A stretch of DNA of 54,609 nucleotides from Ensifer aridi (lineage in GTDB: Bacteria > Pseudomonadota > Alphaproteobacteria > Rhizobiales > Rhizobiaceae): positions 26,942-81,550 of the forward strand of contig NZ_LUAV01000024.1 of NCBI RefSeq assembly GCF_002078505.1. The letters are read 5' to 3'. Made by a program: the position numbers and the translations under genes. This document shows positions 1 to 8,221 of this stretch, one piece after another. Within the stretch, counting starts at the first letter, position 1. Every line of letters begins with the position of its first letter. The notes below the pieces were generated by a model. The model saw only the letters and a program-made list of their open reading frames with translations, made no database searches and was not told the DNA's origin.

Positions 1-1
1 C

Positions 2-406
2 GCGGCGGAAAATCGGCCCGCGCAGGCCGACTTGGGGATGACCCATCAACCCGAGGGCGTCGTGAAGATCGTCGTCGATTTCGTCCGCACGCTGGTGCTT
101 GCCCGGCCCGCCGGCACGCTGATCATCGGCAACCCCGCCATCGCGCAGGCGACGCTCAGCGACGACAAGACCATCGTTCTGACCGGGAGGTCGCCGGGGT
201 TGACGAACCTGATCGTCCTGGGCGCCGACGGCGCGGAACTGGCCAACGTCACCCTTGACGTGGCCGCTGCAGGCGGTCGCTTGGTCACCGTCGACGAGGG
301 CGACCGGCGCGCAATGTACAGTTGTTCCGGACGCTGCGAACTCGTTCGAACCGGCGAAGCGGGCCCTCCGCCGCCCGAAGCCGCCGGCAGTGGCGCCGGT
401 CAGTGA
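2..406 (+). CDS. Pilus assembly protein, CpaC N-terminal-type domain only (5' end outside window)
   Basis: The frame is open to the left edge, so the real start lies outside the window. The first visible residues end in PAQA before DLG, which looks like a signal-peptide cleavage site, so the mature protein would be periplasmic. The mature part (VVDFVRTLVLARPAGTLIIGNPAIAQATL, then LTGRSPGLTNLIVLG; read here in segments) matches the N-terminal domain that precedes the secretin barrel in CpaC/RcpA outer-membrane pilus channels. The frame stops after roughly 120 mature residues with a Pro/Ala/Gly-rich tail, and no secretin barrel follows. It is therefore a stand-alone N-domain protein rather than a secretin. 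It converges on tadE with 12 bp between the stops. The role, perhaps accessory to the Tad secretin, is inferred. Confidence 0.7.
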   Translation, partial: AAENRPAQADLGMTHQPEGVVKIVVDFVRTLVLARPAGTLIIGNPAIAQATLSDDKTIVLTGRSPGLTNLIVLGADGAELANVTLDVAAAGGRLVTVDEGDRRAMYSCSGRCELVRTGEAGPPPPEAAGSGAGQ

Positions 407-418
407 CTGCACTTAAGA

Positions 419-838
419 TCATCCGATCGGGATGCGGCGCGAAAGCTCAAGACTCAAGGGGCTCTCAGAAAGCCCGGGAAGGAGAAGCCTGAACGGGTAC
501 TCAATCGACAGCACTCGAAAGTCGATCCCGTCAACCGTTTCCCTGCTGACGGCAATTTGCAAAAGCGCCGGATCGCCGCCCTGAAAACTCTCGCGTATCG
601 TAGTCACCAGCGTGGCCTGCGCCTGGCTGTCTGACGCGTCGCGTGGGACCTGCCCGATCAAGACCGTCCGAGCCGCGATGTCGGCCGCTTGCGCCAGGTC
701 GTTCCGCACATAGAGAACATGGCCGAACTCGATGATCCCGAAAACGAGCAGCAGCAGCGGGAAGCATACCAGGGCGAATTCCACGGCCGTCGCGCCCGAC
801 TGGCTGCGCCACATGAGGCTAAATCGGTGGAGCGTCAT
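419..838 (-). CDS. tadE: TadE-like pilus assembly protein
   Basis: This 139-residue protein has a short basic N-terminus, then SGATAVEFALVCFPLLLLVF, the TadE signature of a conserved Glu just inside a single N-terminal membrane helix, followed by a periplasmic region. TadE-family minor pseudopilins are processed and take part in Tad/Flp pilus assembly. The ATG at 838 is preferred to longer in-frame starts because it overlaps the stop of the upstream cpaE-tadE fusion as ATGA (838-835), which implies translational coupling. Length and architecture fit the family. It is the last gene of the leftward cpaA-cpaB-cpaE/tadE-tadE group seen here. Confidence 0.8.
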   Translation of the reverse strand: MTLHRFSLMWRSQSGATAVEFALVCFPLLLLVFGIIEFGHVLYVRNDLAQAADIAARTVLIGQVPRDASDSQAQATLVTTIRESFQGGDPALLQIAVSRETVDGIDFRVLSIEYPFRLLLPGLSESPLSLELSRRIPIG

Positions 839-2580
839 CGGACCTGGACCTGCATCGAGGAGTTGAGATCGAAGGCTGGCAGCACCTCCGGCAGCGACAT
901 GGGCCGATAGCTTTTTGCCGCCGCCAAATGATAGTACACGTATTGCTGAGCCGCATTCGCGCAAGGGCTCGTTCCGCACTGCGGCGCCGCATCAGGATTG
1001 ACGTCGGCATTTTCCGGGCAGGCGCAATAGCGCTTGACTGCCGCCACGGTGGCATTGGCCAGCACCGCGCTTTTCGCGAGCGTCGACTGCATCACCTTTT
1101 GGACGTGTGGCGCGCCGGGATCCGCCATCGCGGCTTGCGCGCCGGCACGGAGAGCATGGTCGATCGTCATCCGCTCGTAAATCGCAAGGCCGAGATCGGC
1201 CGTCGCCACGAGAGCGAGAGCGAGGACCGGTGCAATCAGCGCAAATTCGACCGCCGAGGCGCCGGCCTCGGACGTCTTGAGTTCGCTTGCTTTCTTGCGC
1301 AAGGCGGACGGCGCCTTCGGCTTACCGCGCTTGAATAGCTTATGCAGCAATGCCTTCAGACCTTTTTGCCGGGTCCATCTCTCTCTTGTCCCGCCAACTC
1401 GCCACCCCAGCGCAACGATCGCGCGGCCCGCTTCGGAATCGGGCGCCTGCTCGATGACAAGCCGACCGTTATTCGCCGCTGCGCCGAAAAGTTGCGGATC
1501 GAAAGGAATGGAGAGGTTCTCCTGCAGCCCGACGGCAGCGGCGAAGTCCGCCGGCTTGATTTCCGGGAGTTTGGGCGTGCCCACCTTGTTGAGCACGAGC
1601 CTTGGCAACGGATCGTTCGGCCGCGCCTTTTTCAGGAAGTCGATCAAGTTCTTGGCGTTGCGCATGCTGGCGAGGTCAGGCGTCGCGGTGACGACGATTT
1701 CGTCCGCTTCGAGGAGGATCTTCTGCGTCCACTGCGTCCAGATATGCGGCAGATCGACGACGATATGCCAGGAGCTGGAACGAGCAACGTCGAGCAGATG
1801 ATCGACGTCGTCTTCCCGCAGGCTGAAGAACTTGTCGAGGTTCGTGGTCGCCGGCAGCAGGTGCAGGCGGTCCGTATAGGGCACCGCCAGACGCCGCAAA
1901 AGCACGTCGTCCAGGCGGTCCGGACGATCGAGTACATCCACCATTCCGTTCGCAGCCTCGATGTCGAAGTTGAGGCTGAGCGTACCGGACTGAAGGTCGA
2001 GATCTGCGAGGAGCACATCGGCATCCACCCGCTTGGACATGGCATAGGCCACGTTATGTGCAAGCGTCGAAGATCCGGTTCCGCCCTTGGCGCCGACAAA
2101 GGCGACGATGCGGCCTAGCTTTTCCTCAGCCGAGTCGCGAAAGCAGCGATGCACCGCGGCAACGAAGTCCATCGGCTCGAGCGGCGTCACGAGATAATCG
2201 CTCACGCCGGCATCCAGGAGCTTCTTGTAGAGGCCGACATCGTTGGAGCAGCCGATGACTATGACCTTGGTACCCGTGACGCACTCCACCGCCAGCGCTT
2301 CCAGCGCCGCCATCAGCCGAACTTCGTCGTCATTGTTCTCCACGACCACGAGGTTCGGCGAGGTGACGCCGCCGTAAAGCGCTGTCGCTTCCTTTATGCC
2401 GCCCGCCTTGATCGTCACGGTGGCGCGCGCCATCCGCCGGTCGATCGCCGCCGTCCGGACCGCGTCGCTCACCTCGTCCGACCGGCAGAAGACCGCGATC
2501 TCCACCTGCGGAATGGGCAGCAGCGGCGGAGCATCCACCGGCTGCGATGTTTTTTGGGTCTGGTTGCCGAGCTGGTTCAT
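835..2580 (-). CDS. cpaE: CpaE-type pilus ATPase fused to a TadE-like pseudopilin domain
   Basis: The protein has 581 residues. Residues 28-150 resemble the receiver-like N-domain of CpaE/TadZ. Residues 155-400 are a MinD/ParA-like ATPase with a deviant Walker A (KGGTGSS, 165-171) and an LLADLDLQSG segment at 190-199. CpaE/TadZ proteins localise the Tad machine at the pole or membrane. A basic linker (about 405-436) then runs without a stop into a complete TadE-type segment: EAGASAVEFALIAP at 438-451, a membrane helix to about 464, and a Cys-containing periplasmic tail to 581. CpaE homologues normally end near residue 420. The fusion is topologically sensible: cytoplasmic ATPase, one helix, periplasmic TadE. 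The gene lies 24 bp after cpaB and overlaps tadE by 4 bp. A lost stop codon or an assembly error is possible, but the reading frame is clean on both sides. Confidence 0.85.
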   Translation of the reverse strand: MNQLGNQTQKTSQPVDAPPLLPIPQVEIAVFCRSDEVSDAVRTAAIDRRMARATVTIKAGGIKEATALYGGVTSPNLVVVENNDDEVRLMAALEALAVECVTGTKVIVIGCSNDVGLYKKLLDAGVSDYLVTPLEPMDFVAAVHRCFRDSAEEKLGRIVAFVGAKGGTGSSTLAHNVAYAMSKRVDADVLLADLDLQSGTLSLNFDIEAANGMVDVLDRPDRLDDVLLRRLAVPYTDRLHLLPATTNLDKFFSLREDDVDHLLDVARSSSWHIVVDLPHIWTQWTQKILLEADEIVVTATPDLASMRNAKNLIDFLKKARPNDPLPRLVLNKVGTPKLPEIKPADFAAAVGLQENLSIPFDPQLFGAAANNGRLVIEQAPDSEAGRAIVALGWRVGGTRERWTRQKGLKALLHKLFKRGKPKAPSALRKKASELKTSEAGASAVEFALIAPVLALALVATADLGLAIYERMTIDHALRAGAQAAMADPGAPHVQKVMQSTLAKSAVLANATVAAVKRYCACPENADVNPDAAPQCGTSPCANAAQQYVYYHLAAAKSYRPMSLPEVLPAFDLNSSMQVQVR

Positions 2581-2604
2581 CTGTCCGAACTTCCTTGAAA
2601 TCGT

Positions 2605-3396
2605 TCAACTGCCGCTGAAGCGGGAGGGAACTTCGACCGTCGACGAGTGTCCGCCACTGATGACGCGCACCATGCCTCGCCGGTGTCCTTCCGTTTCCAC
2701 GACGGATGGTTCGTCATTGTCGGCCACCGGCCGGAGCGCGAGCGAGACCGTGCCGGAAGCTTCGGCTGCCGCGATGGTTGCGATCTGTTGGGGGTCCGCT
2801 TCGAGCGTCGCGGTCTTGCCGATGACCGAGGTACCGTCTGCCCCTTCCGAGACCGTCTGATCGACCGCGAGCACACGTATGTTGGAGAGGATCGCGCGGC
2901 TGACCACCTCACCTTCCTTCCCCGATGAGCCCGAGCGGGCGGCGGTATGGATGACGTCGACATGGTCGTTGGGCAGGATGAAGCCCCCGGCCGTGCTTTC
3001 TGCCGTGACCCGGACCGCAATTGCCCGCTTGCCAGACGGGAGCATGCTGGAAAGGAAGCCAGCACCACGCTGCGCGACCTTGTCTTCCCGGATAGGCTCT
3101 CCCGCGACGAAGTCGCTCAAGGCGAGCGAACCCTTCAGTGCCGCGATCGCGTCCGGCCGCGAACTGCGGCTGATGAACACGGGGGGGATCTCGCCCTCCC
3201 ATGCCTGCCAGCGCAGATGGGCCTCTTCAAGCGTCGCCCCGCGTTTGAGCTCGGCGGAGGCGACAAGTACCTCCTGCGAAGGAGCCTCTTGAACTTTTGC
3301 AGCCTCGACCGTCGGCTGCTCGGCGGCGCCAAGCGCCAGCCAGGAAGCAGCGCCGCCGGATGCCAGCGCGAGCAGGAGAATGGCGATGCGGATCAT
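2605..3396 (-). CDS. cpaB: Flp pilus assembly protein CpaB (RcpC)
   Basis: The 263-residue protein has an N-terminal hydrophobic anchor (residues 3-25) and an SAF-type domain beginning at EVLVASAELKRGATL, with the conserved stretch GKRAIAVRVTAESTAGGFILPNDHVDVI that is typical of CpaB/RcpC. This periplasmic protein works with the CpaC secretin in Tad pilus export. A C-terminal segment (QQIATIAAAEASGTVSLALRP) is also typical of the family. The gene sits between cpaA (43 bp upstream) and the cpaE fusion (24 bp downstream), so the three are probably one transcript. Confidence 0.88.
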   Translation of the reverse strand: MIRIAILLLALASGGAASWLALGAAEQPTVEAAKVQEAPSQEVLVASAELKRGATLEEAHLRWQAWEGEIPPVFISRSSRPDAIAALKGSLALSDFVAGEPIREDKVAQRGAGFLSSMLPSGKRAIAVRVTAESTAGGFILPNDHVDVIHTAARSGSSGKEGEVVSRAILSNIRVLAVDQTVSEGADGTSVIGKTATLEADPQQIATIAAAEASGTVSLALRPVADNDEPSVVETEGHRRGMVRVISGGHSSTVEVPSRFSGS

Positions 3397-3439
3397 TGGT
3401 TAGACCTATCGGTTGGAAGCGGGGATATCGATCCCGCCT

Positions 3440-3952
3440 TCAGAGAAGGGCGGAGAACCAATGGCTTTCCGGCAGCAGCAGGAGCGCCGCCGGCGCCATC
3501 GCAGCTCCGTAGGGAATGCCGGTCTCAGGGGCATGTAGACGCCTGGACCAGGCGTTCTTCTCCAGGATGACCGGCAAAGGCATTTTCCGGAACTGGAGAA
3601 GCGCAAGCGTCAGGGCCGCGCCGATCACCGATGCATAGAGAACGAACTGGAGCGAGAGCTCGGGGCCGACCCAGAGCACCGCCACGGGCAGAAGTTTTGC
3701 GTCACCGCCGCCGATCCAGCCCAAGGAGAAGAGCACGAAGGTGCACGCCAATACGCCAGAGGCGACGAAGATGCTTGAGGAGATCGTAGCGATATCCGTA
3801 CCGGCGGCGGGCGCTAGGACCGCGAAGGAGGCCAACAAAGCGACGACCAAACGGTTCGATATGGTCATCGTCGCCACGTCCTTGATGCCGGCATAGGTGA
3901 TCATTCCGGCGAAGAGGAAGAATGCGAGCCAAGCGGCGGAGGTCGAGATCAT
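3440..3952 (-). CDS. cpaA: Prepilin peptidase CpaA (A24 family)
   Basis: This 170-residue polytopic membrane protein is the short A24B type of prepilin peptidase, which cleaves Flp prepilin and TadE/F pseudopilins. The two catalytic aspartates are recognisable: GIKDVATMTISN (Asp25) and the GxGD-type motif IGGGDAKLLP near residue 85. A much longer in-frame extension upstream (to 4537) is rejected because it overlaps the divergent tadG-like gene and has no family similarity. The ATG at 3952 begins the first membrane helix. It is the first gene of the leftward pilus group. No Flp pilin (pilA) is visible beside it. Confidence 0.87.
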   Translation of the reverse strand: MISTSAAWLAFFLFAGMITYAGIKDVATMTISNRLVVALLASFAVLAPAAGTDIATISSSIFVASGVLACTFVLFSLGWIGGGDAKLLPVAVLWVGPELSLQFVLYASVIGAALTLALLQFRKMPLPVILEKNAWSRRLHAPETGIPYGAAMAPAALLLLPESHWFSALL

Positions 3953-4150
3953 CTTTGATGCCTTTCGCGGTACCAACGGTCGATTGAAGTTCCCGCGAAA
4001 TGTGCCCCCTGAACCGCGCGATGACCATTCGACCTGATGGACTAAGCAGCCGAACCCGAGGTTTGCAGCCCGGACTAGGCCGATCGGTCGAATCGTAAAT
4101 CCCGTGCCTGCGAGATATACCGTCCGAGCCGAAACTGAAGGCTTCCGGAC
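3953..4150. promoter_or_regulatory. Divergent pilus-locus promoter region
   Basis: This 198-bp gap separates the starts of cpaA (leftward) and the tadG-like gene (rightward), so it should hold both promoters. I see no clear sigma-70 hexamers or strong dyad that I would assign to a regulator. Confidence 0.4.
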
Positions 4151-5449
4151 ATGCAAATGAGCAAGAGAATCGACGTGATCACTGCAGATGGCACATCGCT
4201 CCGGCGCCGACTGCCACGACGGTTTCTGAGGGACGAAGGCGGCGCGGTCGCCGTCATCGCTGCGATCGTGTTTCCCGTCCTCGTCGGCGCGATGGGGCTC
4301 GGAGCGGAGACGGGATACTGGTATCTGGAAAAGCGCAAGCTCCAGCATGCGGCGGACGTGTCGGCGCATGCCGCAGCGGTGCGCTTTCGCGCCGGCGATC
4401 AACGTGCTGCACTCGAGACCACTGCGCTCCGAATCGCCAACGCATCGGGCTATACGCCCGGTGGCTTGACGGTCAGCACGCAGCAGGGCCTTGCGGCCGG
4501 ATCGAGCAAGGTGACGGTCGAACTGACCGAGACGCACCCGCGCTTGTTTTCATCCGTCTTTGCCGACGGGCCGGTCACGATGAAGGCACGCGCGGTCGCC
4601 GAGATCAAAGGCGGCTCGAAGGCCTGCGTGCTTGCGCTGTCGAATTCGGCGTCGGGCGCGGTAACGGTCACCGGCTCGACGGAAGTCCACTTATCGGGTT
4701 GCAGCGTGGTCTCCAATTCGAGTGCCGCCGACGCGTTCCTGATGAAAAACGGCAGCGCAATGATGTCGACCGACTGCGTCTACACCGTCGGCGAGGCCGT
4801 GACCACGACGGGCCTGACTCTTACGGGCTGCAGCGAACCCGCCGAACGGGTGCCGCCGACGGCCGATCCTTTTGCGTCCGTCGCTGAGCCCGACAAGCTG
4901 CACATCCAGCAGCTTCCCTGTCGAACGCTCGCCTATATCTCGAATGCCTCCTACACCTTCGACCGGCTTGCAGACGGGACCGAAGCCATCAGGCTCTGCG
5001 GCGGACTGGAGATCAAGGGTACGATCACACTGAAGCCGGGGCTCTACATCATAGACGGCGGCGACTTCACGGTAACTGCAGGGGCAAAGCTCGCCGGCGA
5101 CGGGGTCACCTTGTTCTTAACCAACGGGGCTGCGGCGAACCTGCTCGGAAACGGCGATATCGATTTGTCCGCCCCGACCAGCGGACCCTTCGCCGGCCTG
5201 CTCTTTTTCGGCAGCCGCCATCATACGGGTGTGGTCCATCAGATAACCGGCAATTCCGAATCGACGCTCGAGGGAAATCTGTACATGCCCAGTGGCCGTG
5301 TCGATTTTACCGGCAACTCTACTGTTTCCGGGGGGTGCACACAGATCGTAGCGGACCAGGTCACGTTCACGGGCAATTCAACAATGGAAACCTGCGCCTC
5401 ACCGACCGACGAGATCCGGGTAGGTCGAACGGTGTCGCTCATCGAGTAG
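4151..5449 (+). CDS. tadG: TadG-like pilus assembly protein
   Basis: The 432-residue protein has a basic N-terminus followed by FLRDEGGAVAVIAAIVFPVLVGAMGLG (read in segments) and ETGYWYLEKRKLQHAADVSAHAAAV, the TadG/Flp-TadG hallmark of an N-terminal membrane helix and the AADxxAxA stretch. The large remainder is rich in Gly, Thr and Asn and contains many short turns (GNSTVSGG, GNSTMETC, GNSESTLEGN) suggesting a repetitive beta structure exposed outside the membrane. No von Willebrand A MIDAS motif (DxSxS) is visible, unlike classical TadG. It diverges from cpaA. An ATG at 4157 is an alternative start. Confidence 0.75.
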   Translation: MQMSKRIDVITADGTSLRRRLPRRFLRDEGGAVAVIAAIVFPVLVGAMGLGAETGYWYLEKRKLQHAADVSAHAAAVRFRAGDQRAALETTALRIANASGYTPGGLTVSTQQGLAAGSSKVTVELTETHPRLFSSVFADGPVTMKARAVAEIKGGSKACVLALSNSASGAVTVTGSTEVHLSGCSVVSNSSAADAFLMKNGSAMMSTDCVYTVGEAVTTTGLTLTGCSEPAERVPPTADPFASVAEPDKLHIQQLPCRTLAYISNASYTFDRLADGTEAIRLCGGLEIKGTITLKPGLYIIDGGDFTVTAGAKLAGDGVTLFLTNGAAANLLGNGDIDLSAPTSGPFAGLLFFGSRHHTGVVHQITGNSESTLEGNLYMPSGRVDFTGNSTVSGGCTQIVADQVTFTGNSTMETCASPTDEIRVGRTVSLIE

Positions 5450-5974
5450 CGCGGGCGGCCGTCCCTCGCCCGGTTTAGCTCGGTCACGGCGGTTTAGGTA
5501 GGTCGGCCGAAAATCGTGAAACCGCTGAGACATGGATAGCTCAAGGAGAGTTTCTCAAACCCAAGGACTCATTTCCTCTACACGGCGGATCCGACCCCGT
5601 GTCTGCTACTGCATGTCTCCTTCAATCGACCTCGATTTAACGACAACATGCAACTCGAAAAAAGCTACAGGATCTTTACGCGGCTGATAAGGCGCGCGGC
5701 GCTATAGCGAATCCGCAAGTACGCCCGGCCCGGCGCGTTACAGCCGATCACCTTCGCGCCAATCTTGACCCGTGGTAATCGCGTAATTAAGCAAATACCT
5801 GGAGACGCTGCTACTGTGGGTTTAGTGGCCCCGCCAATCGGGAGCCCTGTCGACCGATCGGTAGCCACGATGGCACGTCCGTGCAGGATCAAACGGGCCA
5901 ACTCGACGCAGCGTTATGCAATCGCAGCTTGAACTGCACTTGCTTGCAACGCACGCTCCGCTAGATGCTTAAGG
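5450..5974. other. Intergenic stretch, nothing assignable
   Basis: Only short overlapping frames on both strands occur here. None has a recognisable domain together with a good ribosome binding site. A leftward frame of 78 codons (5901-5665) is open, but I do not recognise it. Confidence 0.4.
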
Positions 5975-6295
5975 ATGGACGCTCCGGAGAAACCAATTTC
6001 CGCCAATCGGGCGAGTGAGCACGCGCAGATGTGGCGGCCGCTAGACCCCGCTATAATGGCCGAAGTCGAGCGCCTCCTGGCGAGCCGCACGCGTAATATC
6101 CGCCTCAAAGGTGAGCTTGAGCGCCTATTCCAGCAGCGTTCATGGTCGCGAACGGCAAAGATCGTCCGCGCCTGGATGACATGGGTGGCATTGTTGGATC
6201 TGTTGACGTTGTGCCTCAACGCCATCCTGCTTCCGAAGGCCATCGTGATTTCCATGCTCGCGCCCGCGAGTATTCTACCGCCGGTCGCCTACTAA
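5975..6295 (+). pseudogene. Probable 5' fragment of a membrane-anchored signalling protein
   Basis: The 106 codons have an AAGG ribosome binding site just before the ATG. A charged cytoplasmic N-terminus (VERLLASRTRNIRLKGEL) is followed by a membrane helix beginning AWMTWVALLDLLTLCLNAIL and a second hydrophobic stretch that stops abruptly at PPVAY. This pattern resembles the start of rhizobial multi-helix diguanylate or adenylate cyclases, whose cytoplasmic enzymatic domain should follow. Nothing matching such a domain continues in any frame downstream, so this is read as a truncated remnant. It could instead be a small two-helix membrane protein. Confidence 0.35.
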
Positions 6296-6298
6296 TGC

Positions 6299-6541
6299 TC
6301 AGGCTAGAGGTCCCGAGCAGTTCGCCCGGTGGTGTTTGAGGCGACGAACGGCCTGCGCATCGGTTTGCGAATTTGCATTGATGAAACTTGTATACGAGGA
6401 GCCAGCCAACGCAGTCATCATGAATAGGATTGCGAGCGGTGCTCCGAAAGACCGAGCTATCGCATGGCACTTCCGAAGATAAAGATATCTCCATCGCAAG
6501 GAGGATAGCTCGACTGGATTTCGCCACTCGCTGCGTATCAT
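6299..6541 (-). CDS. Possible small membrane protein
   Basis: The 80 codons contain one plausible membrane helix (SFGAPLAILFMMTALAGSS). No family is recognised. It overlaps no convincing gene and lies downstream of the 6567-6872 hypothetical gene on the same strand. There is little other support. Confidence 0.25.
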   Translation of the reverse strand: MIRSEWRNPVELSSLRWRYLYLRKCHAIARSFGAPLAILFMMTALAGSSYTSFINANSQTDAQAVRRLKHHRANCSGPLA

Positions 6542-6566
6542 CTTCGCAACATGGCGGCGCGAGTTC

Positions 6567-6872
6567 TTAAATCCCTGATCCGTCGAGCTCTCGCTCGTCT
6601 TCGCCTTCCCAGGGTGTGGGCATCGAGGTGCGATTGAGATTGGCCGAGGGCATCGGCATCCAGCACTTCAATTCGGGTTCGGCGTATTCGATGATGCGGC
6701 CGGGCGAGGAATCAGCGGCGCGCCAACCTTCTGCACCGAACTGATCGCCATTCGACCAGTACGCCAGGTCAACTTCCGCCGCCCCCTGTTCGGACGGGCG
6801 GATCGTAACGAGGATCCGACTGCCGTCTTTCGGCGCGCTTGCCATGTGGCGCCAGGGGTCTGGCTCGGCCAT
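6567..6872 (-). CDS. Conserved hypothetical protein
   Basis: The 101-residue soluble protein begins PWRHMASAPKDGSRILVTI and continues through VDLAYW and AEGWRAAD to a WMPMPSANL end. The 'W..M..APKDGS.IL.......V....W......W........CWMPLP' pattern is widespread in short alphaproteobacterial and phage proteins of unknown function. A strong GGAGG site sits 6 bp before the ATG at 6872; another ATG at 6875 is immediately adjacent. It is monocistronic as far as can be seen. The function is unknown. Confidence 0.65.
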   Translation of the reverse strand: MAEPDPWRHMASAPKDGSRILVTIRPSEQGAAEVDLAYWSNGDQFGAEGWRAADSSPGRIIEYAEPELKCWMPMPSANLNRTSMPTPWEGEDERELDGSGI

Positions 6873-7092
6873 CATTTTCCTCCTGTCTTGCTGCAGGTTG
6901 CAAGTCTCGCCTCGCCATCGAAAACGGTCAACTCAAACTTTGCACGACCCATCGTCGATCGATTGAGGGTCCGGTCAGGATGGACGCCCGAATTGGATTC
7001 GGCCGAGACCGCCCATGTCCGCCAGCGCCGCACCCGACATGCCGGAGAAGATCAGGCTAGGGCCGCGATCGCAATCGGCTGGACCAAGGCGG

Positions 7093-7722
7093 TTACTTAT
7101 TAGTCGTCAGGGCAGCTGTGGCCCCAAGACCAATGAATGAGGTACCAGAAAACCAGCGCAGCAGGCGCTGGAAGCGCCGACTGCGGCGAAGGAAATCGCC
7201 CACGGCCCCAGCCACAAGCGCAAATACCGCATCGCTCATCATGCCGAGCACCATAAAGGTGAGGCCGAGAATTAGGATCTGCCAATGCACCGCGCCTCGC
7301 ATCGGATCGACGAACTGCGGCAGGAAGGCAAGGAAGAAGATCGCCGTTTTAGGATTGAAGACGTTCACCACAAAACCATCTCGGAAGGCGCGGTGCAGCG
7401 GCTCTGCGGGCAGCACGGGCAGGTCGGGACTAACGTCCTTGGCCATGAGGGTGCGGATGCCCATCCAGATCAGATAGGCGGCGCCGAGATACTTAACGAT
7501 CGCGAAGGCGAGCGCCGACGAGACAATCAGGGCTGAGAGCCCGACTGCCGCCGCGGCGATGTGGACGATGGTTCCGAGATGGATGCCGACCACTGAGACG
7601 AGGCCCGCTGTCCGTCCCTGCTGAACCGAACGCGCGACGATGAAGAGTACGGCCGGGCCGGGCGTCAACAGCAATACCAACGACGCGACGACGAACAATC
7701 CCCACAAGGTCAGATCGGGCAT
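7093..7722 (-). CDS. LysE/RhtB family amino-acid exporter
   Basis: The 209-residue inner-membrane protein has about six hydrophobic helices. The N-terminal family signature VLLLTPGPAVLFIVARSVQQG and the mid-protein GFVVNVFNPKTAIFFLAFLP (FNPK motif, read in pieces) are classic for LysE/RhtB/RhtC translocators, which export amino acids or similar metabolites using the proton gradient. The ATG at 7722 is chosen because a purine-rich AAAGGGGG site precedes it; longer in-frame N-terminal extensions are low-complexity. The gene stands alone between a hypothetical gene and a relic-bearing spacer. The substrate cannot be told from sequence. Confidence 0.85.
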   Translation of the reverse strand: MPDLTLWGLFVVASLVLLLTPGPAVLFIVARSVQQGRTAGLVSVVGIHLGTIVHIAAAAVGLSALIVSSALAFAIVKYLGAAYLIWMGIRTLMAKDVSPDLPVLPAEPLHRAFRDGFVVNVFNPKTAIFFLAFLPQFVDPMRGAVHWQILILGLTFMVLGMMSDAVFALVAGAVGDFLRRSRRFQRLLRWFSGTSFIGLGATAALTTNK

Positions 7723-7978
7723 CATTTCCCCCTTTGCTGCGCACCAGTGATAGAAGCCACAGCGTGGCGGCGAAGACAAGAGAGTACACCTTCTGCTGAT
7801 GCTTATCGCCGCCGTCCGCTCGTCGGCTTCTGCCGCAGCCGCCGTGGCTGAAAACAGCGACACCCGAGGCACCGGCCCCGTGCGGCTGAGTGCTAACCTC
7901 AGTCATGGACGCCACCTTCAAGTGGTTTCAACACCTCCACTTTGGCAACGCCCTAGCTGATCACACGCCAGTGAGCGC

Positions 7979-8200
7979 ACCGGCGCGCCGGCAGCAACGC
8001 TGCGCGAGCCCGTTCGCGCGCGGGCTGACCGGTGTCGCTTGGACGAAGCCACTGGCGATCGCGGCAGAGAGTTTGTCATCAGCATCGACACGGCTCATTT
8101 TCGCAGCGCCGATCGCACTTCAGCAGGCGACTTCGACCTCGTTGTATGTGGCCGCCGAGTCGGACGCGCTGTACAATATCGTTCTGGTCGACCTGATTAA
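7979..8200 (+). pseudogene. Possible transposase relic in the spacer before the nitronate monooxygenase
   Basis: The 7723-8221 spacer has no intact gene. One frame without a start codon stays open for 74 codons and contains REFVISIDTAHFRSADRTS then DFDLVVCGRR. The first part resembles the strand around the first catalytic Asp of some DDE-type transposases (compare the ISKra4-like 'SxDxxxxRS'). The match is short and there are no visible terminal repeats, so this remains a weak call. Confidence 0.25.
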
Positions 8201-8221
8201 CGTCGTCGATTGGAGGCTCGC

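Noticed and set aside
3953..4537. N-terminal extension of the cpaA frame
   Set aside because: It overlaps the divergent tadG-like gene, lacks prepilin-peptidase similarity, and the ATG at 3952 begins exactly at the first helix.
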